A stretch of 64,000 bases of DNA from Parafrankia sp. EUN1f (GTDB taxonomy: Bacteria > Actinomycetota > Actinomycetes > Frankiales > Frankiaceae), in the NCBI RefSeq assembly GCF_000177675.1, contig NZ_ADGX01000025.1:1-64000 (forward strand). The letters are read 5' to 3'. Position 1 is the first letter of the stretch; each line of letters starts with the position of its first letter. The notes under the pieces were generated by a model, which was not told the origin of the DNA, made no database searches, and worked only from the letters and a program-made list of their open reading frames with translations. Both the position numbers and the translations under genes were made by a program. Positions 17,201 through 23,333 of this stretch are shown in pieces.

Positions 17201-17515
17201 TCCCGCGCCGCCGGTGTTACCGGGGTCACCGGGATGTCCCGGCACGCGGCTCGCCTGCTCGTCGGCGGGAGCGACCGCGCTTGCCCGCACCGTCCGTGCC
17301 CGTGCCGGGGGGAGCGCGACTGGCCCTTTCGGGCGGCTTTCCGGTAGTGCCGGCAGAAGGCGGTTGGTGGGCGGTGGCATCGCGAGTGGGGTCAGTGGCG
17401 GCGACGACACCATCGCCGACGCGGCCACGGTTCCCGCGTGGGCGGGTGACCGGTGGCTGTCGGGGCGCCCCGTCGAGCCCCTGAACCGCCGCGTGACTTC
17501 GACGGGAAATGACAT
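14231..17515 (-). CDS. MMPL/RND-family membrane transporter with collagen-like N-terminus
   Basis: 1094 residues from ATG 17515 (the track to 17536 would use a TTG). Two MMPL halves are present, each with one helix, a large extracytoplasmic loop, then a five-helix bundle: the first helix around VLTITGLVIACLLPWAGGVF, helices from LVTAPLVFVVLLFAFGGVAA with the RND-type FALAVDYCLFLLRRFREE motif, and the second half ending with FGLSMDYEIFLLARIREEH and GVATSGISLIKMIGVGLALA. Such proteins export lipids or small molecules using proton motive force. Residues 93-153 are a collagen-like Gly-X-Y tract, and the central cytosolic loop has a tandem ASGQQ/ASGQR repeat. A CsoR-type dyad overlaps the promoter region. 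No partner genes adjoin. Confidence 0.9.
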   Translation of the reverse strand: MSFPVEVTRRFRGSTGRPDSHRSPAHAGTVAASAMVSSPPLTPLAMPPPTNRLLPALPESRPKGPVALPPARARTVRASAVAPADEQASRVPGHPGDPGNTGGAGSAGGMGNPRNNGNRGNAGNTPSAGSAGSAGNAGNYGSSGNSGRHGGTGGSPGPASMPAGGRGGLFALLARIAINRPGRVLTITGLVIACLLPWAGGVFDRLATGGFYAAGDSATRAEAMLDAEFPGAPPNVAIMVTAPGTIDGPTARRLGEHVTGELRREPGVSGIVSYWSQEPTAGLLRSEDGRSGLVLFRLTGTEDAIARHIEALHDRYAHDGPGVTVRFGGAPAVMRDVTEQSRSDLERAELVTAPLVFVVLLFAFGGVAAALLPIVVGGTAVVASLALLRLLSEITHISVFSLNLTTALGFALAVDYCLFLLRRFREERAGGAPAPVALRTSLRTAGRTVLFSGLTVALSLTGALLFPLPYLRSYAYAGIAVVITSEVAALLVLPAAIMLLGERVERGRRWSPRRRPARPRTSDQQASGQQASGQRASGQRASGEHPTGRRPAWRREPGAAWMGLARRVMAHPVLFGGAAVTLMVLLALPLGNLRVALADDTVLPTTADSHLVNDAMRDDFTVCLPCQIPVVVPGVDAREPAVVAELGGYAARLSRVPGMARVDTVAGSYTDGGLVAAVSAEAGQQFVGTHGGAWLSLWPTEPDPISSATQRTVNLVRDIPAPYPVEIGGLAPHLVETRDTVLRGLPGAIAVVVTATFVLLFLFTGSILLPLKALVLNALNLAAVMGVMVFVFQNGHLQNLVGHFQVSGTVELTSPVLMFCIAFGLSMDYEIFLLARIREEHLRGSGNRRAVARGLAATGPLLTCAALALIVVMVGVATSGISLIKMIGVGLALAVLLDVTVVRAVLVPAFMALAGRYNWWAPGPLRAVHERLGLREAGGEAAGEPADALTVPRGVFPAVLPVASGRLGVPVRPDAAPVRPDLGPPRTTPTDPRAGAPKALFSASTYGRAEDGLFDPDGYGPPATTTPASSPPPASPDPRPDPEGALDPAGPVDGSAGHHLPTLGERQPIDGGWSPDAWFSPHGDTRRDDPHRDG
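15891..15950. repeat. Four tandem 15-bp repeats in the MMPL gene
   Basis: GATGCCCGCTGGCCT occurs four times with small changes and encodes ASGQQ/ASGQR pentapeptides on the minus strand, in the cytosolic loop between the two MMPL halves. Such in-frame repeats can change copy number by slippage without breaking the gene. Confidence 0.9.
17045..17239. repeat. Collagen-like Gly-X-Y coding tract in the MMPL gene
   Basis: On the minus strand glycine occupies every third position for 21 consecutive triplets with only two exceptions (one Arg, one Pro), rich in Asn, Ser, Ala and Pro. It precedes the first transmembrane helix. Confidence 0.85.
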
Positions 17516-17548
17516 GCCTTCAACGTAGAAGTGCAAAAGATTGGGTGA

Positions 17549-17566
17549 TACCCCCGTAGAGGGGTA
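17549..17566. promoter_or_regulatory. CsoR-like dyad upstream of the MMPL gene
   Basis: TACCCC (17549-17554) and GGGGTA (17561-17566) form an inverted repeat with a G-tract centre, 34 nt upstream of the MMPL start. The pattern TACCCC-N-GGGGTA is like operators of CsoR/RcnR-family metal or persulfide sensors. No such regulator is in the window, so the assignment is tentative. Confidence 0.4.
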
Positions 17567-17669
17567 CCAAAGTCGTGAATACCTCTTTAATGTTCACGCC
17601 GATGGCGCCTGTACCCCGATGACGTCGTGAGTCACGCCAGTCGGGTATCCGGAGGAGGGGGAGTTCGTC

Positions 17670-18050
17670 GTGACAGACAAGTTCGAACGGCACAACAACG
17701 GCGGATCGCCATCGCAGCGGGAGAGGTGCCCCCGGCCGCAGTACGGGGCACAGCCACGCGGGGGTGGCCCGGCCGAGTCGGCGGGTCGTCCGGAGGGTTC
17801 CGAGGGGGCCTGCGGGCCTGCGGGCCCAGCCGCCGGCGGCGGGCGTTCCGGGGGCGAATCGTCCCGTGGCGGGGCGGGATCGGCGCCGCCACCAGGGCAG
17901 GAGCAGGCTGGGGCGGCCGAGACCGGCGGCGGTGCCTCTCCAGCGGCCACCGGCCCGCTGGCGCTGCCCGCGCCGGGCGCGGCCGCGACCAGCCCCCGGC
18001 GGGCACCGGTCGGGCGCACCTTCTGCCCCAGGCCGACACATCGGCGGTGA
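17670..18050 (+). CDS. Hypothetical Gly/Pro-rich protein
   Basis: 126 residues from GTG 17670. The product is not recognized: after MTDKFERHNNGG it is low-complexity, rich in Gly, Pro, Ala and Arg, with no membrane segment or signal peptide. Support comes from the signals around it. GGAGGAGGGGGAG lies 7 nt upstream of the GTG, one of the best ribosome binding sites in the window, and a 17-bp hairpin followed by a T-rich tail lies 67 nt after the stop on the same strand. The gene is divergent from the MMPL transporter. It could also be a transcript whose main product is an RNA. Confidence 0.5.
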   Translation: MTDKFERHNNGGSPSQRERCPRPQYGAQPRGGGPAESAGRPEGSEGACGPAGPAAGGGRSGGESSRGGAGSAPPPGQEQAGAAETGGGASPAATGPLALPAPGAAATSPRRAPVGRTFCPRPTHRR

Positions 18051-18116
18051 TATCCGTCCCGGGACGGCGCGCATTCGGTCCCGGGCTGCACGGGAACTTT
18101 CGACCACGCGAATCCG

Positions 18117-18172
18117 CCGACGGGGTGCGGGCGATCTCCACGCCCGCACCCCGTCGGTATTTTCGGATTTTT
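18117..18172 (+). terminator. Rho-independent terminator with T-rich tail
   Basis: CCGACGGGGTGCGGGCG (18117-18133) and its exact complement (18141-18157) form a 17-bp stem with a 7-nt loop, followed by TATTTTCGGATTTTT. The T-rich tail sets plus-strand direction, which supports transcription of 17670-18050. Confidence 0.88.
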
Positions 18173-18264
18173 CCTGCGCCGCCCGCGCGGGTGCCGGCCG
18201 GCACGGCCGGGAAAGCTCGGGTGAGCACCGCCGGAGAAGCCTGTGGCTGGTCCGGCGCCGGTGT

Positions 18265-19113
18265 TCACGGCAGCAGGCTGGAGCGGCGCGCGACATTCAC
18301 CGCCGCGGTGCGGTTGTGCACACCGAGCTTGTTCATGATGCTGCGCAGATATGCCTTCACCGTCTCCGGGCTGACCGCGAGCCGGCGCGCCGTCTCGGCG
18401 TTGGACATGCCCTCCGCGACGAGCCGCAGGACGTCGAGCTCACGCGGGGACAGCCCGAACGGCTGGGCGCGGGTCGGCGGCGCGGTGTCGGGGAACAGGT
18501 CCTCCAACAGGTCGCGCACCGCGATGATCCGCTCCCGCAGCGCCTGGTCGCTGGTCTGGTAGGTCAGCTCCTCCAGCTCGGAGTCCACCCGGCACAGCAC
18601 CCGCAGCCGGGACGCGCCCGGGGTGGCCGCGGCGCCGTCCGCCCGGGCGGTCGTCGTGCGATCGGCCAGCATGGCCTCGAACCGGCGCGCGACACCGAGC
18701 GCGGTCTCCACCGCGGCCGGCGGCACCGGGTTGTCGGCCCGCACCCCGCAGTACAGCACCGCGTGCACGATGCCGCCGGCGCGCACCGGCACGGCGACCA
18801 CCGAGGAGATGTCCTCACCCAGGACAGCCCAGTCGCGCTGGTCCTCGGTGTAGCGCGGGCGGGTGCCCGCGTCGATCACGACGGGCCGGCCCAGGGCCAC
18901 CACCCGTCCGCCCACGCCGTGGCCCGGCGGCAGGGACATTCCACGCAACGCGTTCGTGCGGTTCCCGTCGAGCGCGCTGATGGTCAGGTAGCGCGAGCGG
19001 GGGTCGACCGATCCGCCATAGGCCAGATCGGCGCCGGTACGGGCGCGCAGCCGGGTGACGGCCCGAGGCAGCATCGCCTCGACCGAGCAGCCATCGGTAG
19101 TGCCCGATGTCAT
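18265..19113 (-). CDS. LuxR-type transcriptional regulator with GAF-like sensor domain
   Basis: 282 residues from ATG 19113 with GAGAGGAAG upstream. Residues about 10-150 look like a GAF domain (LRARTGADLAYGGSVDP, ISSVVAVPVRAGGIVHAVLY), a linker helix follows, and residues ~218-275 form a LuxR/GerE helix-turn-helix: LSPRELDVLRLVAEGMSNAE, TARRLAVSPETVKAYLRSIM, NKLGVHNRTAAV. It should bind DNA in the cytosol in response to a small molecule or protein signal sensed by the GAF part. There is no receiver domain. The regulated genes are not evident; it is flanked by a long empty region upstream. Confidence 0.88.
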   Translation of the reverse strand: MTSGTTDGCSVEAMLPRAVTRLRARTGADLAYGGSVDPRSRYLTISALDGNRTNALRGMSLPPGHGVGGRVVALGRPVVIDAGTRPRYTEDQRDWAVLGEDISSVVAVPVRAGGIVHAVLYCGVRADNPVPPAAVETALGVARRFEAMLADRTTTARADGAAATPGASRLRVLCRVDSELEELTYQTSDQALRERIIAVRDLLEDLFPDTAPPTRAQPFGLSPRELDVLRLVAEGMSNAETARRLAVSPETVKAYLRSIMNKLGVHNRTAAVNVARRSSLLP

Positions 19114-20006
19114 CGTCTTCCTCTCGTCCGGGGGTCTCGCGGACTAAGAACGAACAAAACTCCGAAACGGCAAATGGTGCCGCCGTCCCGCCCGATTTCC
19201 GCGGTCTGAAGCCGACCGAAGACAAGGCGGGGCAGCGAAACCGGCGTCGTGCCGTGCGGTGTCCACGCAGCCGGGTCGGCGTGGCCCTTTACGGCAGACA
19301 AATCTCCTTGCCGGGAATTGAGACTAGCAAGGGGATCTTCGTCCCGGCAATCCGCGCATTGTGCACCGTGGTGCCGAACGCGGGCAGTGAGGGTTGTGAT
19401 CGGCCGCGGGTGTAGGGAGTGGCCCGGTGGCGCTGACCCGTGGTGACCCGGCGGGTGGGGGTGGCGCCGGAGGTGGTGGCCGGCCGGTGGTGGGTCGGCG
19501 CACCGGGCCGCGCCCGGTCGCCGCGGCCGACCGGTGGACCGGGAAGCCGATGATCGGACGTTCGTCCTCCGTTGATATTGATCCGCTCCCCCGTCGGCCG
19601 ATGGCCGTTCTCGCGGGTCGAGCGGTCGTTGGTTGTGTTTCCGGTGATCGAAGTGTGGGAATGTGCGCCAGTACGGTTGGGTAAAAACCGGTTCGGTGGG
19701 TCCAGTGCCGGGGTGGTGCGGACGTTGCCGTCGTCACCCCTGGTCGTGGGTGGGCGCCGGTGGGCGATCGTCGGTGCGATTCGTCGGCCGAGGCGGGCGA
19801 GGGTGTACCGGCCTGCCGGTCGGCCGGTCCGTTCCGCTCGGTCACCGCACCACCCCACAGGGCATCCGTGCCGAATGCGTGACCTACGCGGGAGGGCTGG
19901 AACAAAAGTGCCGGTTATCGACTGGTCGAAACGGGCGTGAACACTTCGGTGCCATGCCCGTTTTGCCTTTTGTTGAGATGGGGGTGCGCTGCCGCCATGG
20001 GTTCAC
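19114..20006. other. ~0.9-kb region with no convincing gene
   Basis: This is the largest empty stretch in the window. Open frames on both strands (for example 19324-19905 minus) are Pro/Arg/Thr-rich, lack ribosome binding sites and match nothing I know. Local GC content is lower than in the genes. It could hold the LuxR gene promoter, a small RNA or decayed sequence; I see no repeat or tRNA. Confidence 0.5.
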
Positions 20007-20031
20007 GGACCCCGCGGGGCCCGCGGGGTCC
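20007..20031. terminator. Hairpin terminator after the DUF3516 helicase
   Basis: GGACCCCGCGG and CCGCGGGGTCC form an 11-bp stem with a 3-nt loop, 14 nt beyond the helicase stop on the minus strand. Confidence 0.75.
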
Positions 20032-20045
20032 GCGCACCCGAAGGT

Positions 20046-22775
20046 CTACAACTGGTCGACCGCCGTCACGCGCACGACGGCCGTTCCCGCCTCGTCGGAG
20101 GCGGCGAGATCCACCTCGGCGCTGATTCCCCAGTCGTGGTCACCGGCTGGGTCGTCGAAGATCTGGCGAACCGTCCAGCGGTCGGCGGCCGTGGTGACGA
20201 GCAGCAGTCCCGGGCCACGCGCGTCCGGCCCCGTGCCGATCTCGTCGTGCTCGGCGTAGTAGCGCTCCAACGCCTCCTGCCAGGCGTCGGCGTCGAAACC
20301 GGCGGCGGCGTCGAGCTCGCCGAGCAGGTCGTGGCGGCGCAGCGCGGCCAGCTCCACCCGGCGGAACAGCGCGTTGCGCACCAGCACCCGAAACGCACGG
20401 AGGTTCGCCGTGACCGCCGTGGTGCGCTCCACCAGCGCGATCGCCGCGCCGGCGGAGGCGTCGGGGGCGGCGGTCGGATCGCGCAGCGCCTCCCACTCGT
20501 CGAGCAGGCTGGAGTCGACCTGGCGCACCAGCTCCCCGAGCCACTCGGTCAGGTCACCGAGCTCCTCGGTGCGGGCCTCCTCGGGCACCGTCTGGCGCAG
20601 CGCCTTGAACGCGTCCGCCAGATAGCGCAGCAGCAGCCCCTCGGAGCGGGCCAGACCGTAGAAGTCGACGTACTCCGCGAAGGTCATCGCCCGTTCGAAG
20701 ATGTCCCGGGCCACCGACTTCGGTGCCAGCTCGTAGTCGTCCACCCACGGGTGCCCGCGCCGGTAGGTGGCCAGCGCGGCGTGCAGCAGCTCGTCCAGGG
20801 GCTTCGGCCAGGTGACCTCGTCGAGCAGCTCCATGCGCCGGTCGTAGTCCACGCCCTCGGCCTTCATCGCGGCCACCGCCTCGCCGCGGGCCCGGAACTG
20901 CTGGGCCGACAGGACCTGACGCGGGTTGTCCAGCGTCGACTCGAGCAGGCTCAGGACGTCGAGGGCGTAGCCGGGGGAGTCGCGGTCGAGCAGCTCGATC
21001 GCGGCCAGCGCGAACGGTGACAGCGGCTGGTTGAGGGCGAAGTCGAGCTGCAGGTCGCCGGTGAGCCGAACCGCGCGGCCGGTCTCGTCCGGTGTGTCGA
21101 GCTTCTCCACCACACCGGCGGCCAGCAGCGCCCGGTAGATCGCGATCGCGCGGTGGATGTGCCGGCGCTGCGCCGGGCGCGGCTCGTGGTTGTCGGTGAG
21201 CAGATGGCGCATGGCGGTGAACGCGTCACCCGGCCGGCTGATCACGTTGAGCAGCATCGAGTGGCTGACGGCGAACTGGGAGACCAGCGGCTCCGGCTCG
21301 GCGGAGACGAGCCGGTCGAAGGTCGGGACGCCCCAGGAGACGAACCCCTCCGGTGGCTTGCGCCGCACGACCTTGCGCCGCTTCTTCGGATCCTCACCGG
21401 CCTTCGCCAGCGCCTTCTCGTTCTCCACCACATGCTCGGGTGCCTGCACGACGACGTTGCCGACCGTGTCGAAACCGGCCCGCCCGGCCCGCCCGGCGAT
21501 CTGGTGGAACTCCCGCGCGGTCAGGATCCGGGTGCGGGTGCCGTCGTACTTCGACAGCGCGGTGAACACCACGGTCCGGATCGGGACGTTGATGCCGACC
21601 CCGAGGGTGTCCGTCCCGCAGATGACCTTGAGCAGCCCCGCCTGCGCGAGGAGCTCGACGAGCCGGCGGTACTTCGGCAGCATCCCGGCGTGGTGCACGC
21701 CGATGCCGTGCCGGACCAGGCGCGACAGCGTCTTGCCGAACCCGGAGGCGAACCGGAACCCGCCGATCATCTGCGCGATCGCGTCCTTCTCGGCGCGGGT
21801 CGACACGTTGATGCTCATCAGCGACTGGGCCCGTTCCAACGCCGAGGCCTGGGTGAAGTGCACGACGTAGACCGGGGCCTGCCGGGTCTCGAGCAGCTCC
21901 TCGATCGTCTCGTGCAGCGGCGTGATGACATACCTGTGGAACAGCGGGACGGGCCGCTGCGCCGAGCGCACGACGGCCGTCGGCCGGCCGGTGCGCCGGG
22001 TCAGGTCCTCCTCGAACCTGGTGACGTCGCCGAGCGTCGCCGACATGAGCAGGAACTGGGTGTTCGGCAGCTCGATCAGCGGCACCTGCCAGGCCCAGCC
22101 CCGGTCGGGGTCGGCGTAGTAGTGGAACTCGTCCATGACGACCTGACCCACGTCCGCCTCCGCGCCGTCGCGCAGGGCGATGTTCGCCAGGATTTCGGCG
22201 GTGCAGCAGATGATCGGCGCGGTCTCGTTGACCGAGGCGTCGCCGGTCATCATGCCGACGCTGGCGGCGCCGAACACCGCGCACAGCGCGAAGAACTTCT
22301 CCGACACCAGCGCCTTGATCGGCGCCGTGTAGAAGGTGCGCCGGCCCCAGCCGAGCGCGGCGAAGTGCGCGCCGGTCGCCACCAGGCTCTTCCCACTGCC
22401 GGTCGGCGTCGCCAGGATGATGTTCGAGCCGCTGACCACCTCGATGAGCGCCTCGGTCTGCGCCGGGTAGAGGGTCAGGCCCTGGTCAGCCACCCAGGCA
22501 CCGAACGCGTCGAACAGCGCGTCCGCGTCCGCGGGCGTGTCGGCACCGCAACCGGCCGGCAGCCGCGAGGTCAGCGTCGCGGACGCCGCGACCGTCGGTT
22601 CGGTGGCGGAGGTGCTGGCGGGCGGGTCGCTCGCGGGCGAGGCGGCGGGCGGGACGGCGACGGGTGGCTGGCTGTGCTGCGTCATGGTGCTCTCGATCGT
22701 GCCGTACGGACCGGCTGGCCGGGGCGGCGGCGTGCCTGCCGGCGCCGGGCGGGTCGGCTGTGACGGAGTCGTCAC
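20046..22775 (-). CDS. DEAD/DEAH-box helicase with DUF3516 C-terminal domain
   Basis: 909 residues from GTG 22775 (GGGA 5 nt upstream); ATG 22685 would remove a Pro-rich lead and is equally possible. It is an SF2 helicase of the Ski2/Mtr4-like group. Walker A is ATPTGSGKS (122-130), motif II DEFH (215-218), motif III LLMSAT, and the motifs HHAGMLPKYRR, DTLGVGINVP and HQIAGRAGRAG form the second RecA domain. The C-terminal ~430 residues are DUF3516, an actinobacterial extension of unknown function with a final NTF2-like or mixed domain ending TAVVRVTAVDQL. It likely unwinds RNA or DNA-RNA structures in the cytosol. Single-gene unit with its own hairpin terminator. Confidence 0.93.
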   Translation of the reverse strand: MTTPSQPTRPAPAGTPPPRPAGPYGTIESTMTQHSQPPVAVPPAASPASDPPASTSATEPTVAASATLTSRLPAGCGADTPADADALFDAFGAWVADQGLTLYPAQTEALIEVVSGSNIILATPTGSGKSLVATGAHFAALGWGRRTFYTAPIKALVSEKFFALCAVFGAASVGMMTGDASVNETAPIICCTAEILANIALRDGAEADVGQVVMDEFHYYADPDRGWAWQVPLIELPNTQFLLMSATLGDVTRFEEDLTRRTGRPTAVVRSAQRPVPLFHRYVITPLHETIEELLETRQAPVYVVHFTQASALERAQSLMSINVSTRAEKDAIAQMIGGFRFASGFGKTLSRLVRHGIGVHHAGMLPKYRRLVELLAQAGLLKVICGTDTLGVGINVPIRTVVFTALSKYDGTRTRILTAREFHQIAGRAGRAGFDTVGNVVVQAPEHVVENEKALAKAGEDPKKRRKVVRRKPPEGFVSWGVPTFDRLVSAEPEPLVSQFAVSHSMLLNVISRPGDAFTAMRHLLTDNHEPRPAQRRHIHRAIAIYRALLAAGVVEKLDTPDETGRAVRLTGDLQLDFALNQPLSPFALAAIELLDRDSPGYALDVLSLLESTLDNPRQVLSAQQFRARGEAVAAMKAEGVDYDRRMELLDEVTWPKPLDELLHAALATYRRGHPWVDDYELAPKSVARDIFERAMTFAEYVDFYGLARSEGLLLRYLADAFKALRQTVPEEARTEELGDLTEWLGELVRQVDSSLLDEWEALRDPTAAPDASAGAAIALVERTTAVTANLRAFRVLVRNALFRRVELAALRRHDLLGELDAAAGFDADAWQEALERYYAEHDEIGTGPDARGPGLLLVTTAADRWTVRQIFDDPAGDHDWGISAEVDLAASDEAGTAVVRVTAVDQL

Positions 22776-22924
22776 GGTCGTCCCATCTACGGGCGGAGGT
22801 CCCCGGCGACCAGGGTCTGTGTTCCGGCGTGTACCGTCCGTTGGTCCCGGCGTGAGATTGCCGCCCCACCTACCGGCGTCCGGCGACAGGCCGCTATGTC
22901 CTGTTTGCGGTTAGCGTCTGCGAG

Positions 22925-23167
22925 GTGGATGAGCTCCCTCTGCTCGTCGGGTCGGGTGACATCGCCCGCGCGCTGGGCGTGACCCGACAGGCTGTCGATC
23001 ACCGTTTGCGCAGTGATCCGGCGGCGCCCGCGGCCGCGGGGGTCGTGAACCGGACCTCCGCCTGGAACGGGACCCGGATCTGGTGGCGTGAGGACGTCGA
23101 CCGGTGGCTGAACCTGGAGCCAGACCGGTGGCATCGCCTGCTCGCCTCGACCGCGCGGGGCGGGTGA
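22925..23167 (+). CDS. Small helix-turn-helix DNA-binding protein
   Basis: 80 residues from GTG 22925. GSGDIARALGVTRQAVDHRL is a helix-turn-helix of the MerR/AlpA (excisionase-like) type, and IWWREDVDRWLNLEPDRW resembles the winged part that follows in such proteins. It has no dimerization or sensor domain. It may be a small regulator or recombination directionality-type protein, but no integrase is next to it (the nearest is 33 kb away). It starts 149 nt from the divergent helicase gene and ends before a repeat element at 23213. Confidence 0.65.
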   Translation: MDELPLLVGSGDIARALGVTRQAVDHRLRSDPAAPAAAGVVNRTSAWNGTRIWWREDVDRWLNLEPDRWHRLLASTARGG

Positions 23168-23212
23168 TCGGCGGTGGGCTGACCGTCCGGCCGCCGGTGC
23201 GTCCACCCGGCA

Positions 23213-23261
23213 CAAGATAGTCAACGGTGTTGACGTCGCCGTCTGACCATAGATGATCTTG
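23213..23261. repeat. 49-bp nested-palindrome element, copy A
   Basis: The outer arms CAAGAT and ATCTTG enclose the dyad GTCAAC-GGT-GTTGAC (23220-23234). The same outer arms, dyad and exact 49-bp length recur at 35100-35148. It lies between the 3' ends of the HTH gene and the helD-like gene, so it is not an obvious promoter site for either. It may be a dispersed repeat or a regulator binding site. Confidence 0.8.
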
Positions 23262-23271
23262 AACTTTCCTT

Positions 23272-23322
23272 TCCGTCCCGGGCGGGACACCGGCCCCGAG
23301 GCCCCGCCCCGCCCGGGACGGA
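23272..23322. terminator. Hairpin at the 3' end of the helD-like gene
   Basis: TCCGTCCCGGGCGGG (23272-23286) and its exact complement (23308-23322) form a 15-bp stem around a 21-nt loop, 11 nt beyond the helD stop. Confidence 0.8.
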
Positions 23323-23333
23323 CCGATCCACGG

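Noticed and set aside
19289-19905. Minus-strand open frames in the large gap
   Set aside because: No ribosome binding site, low complexity, no third-position bias.
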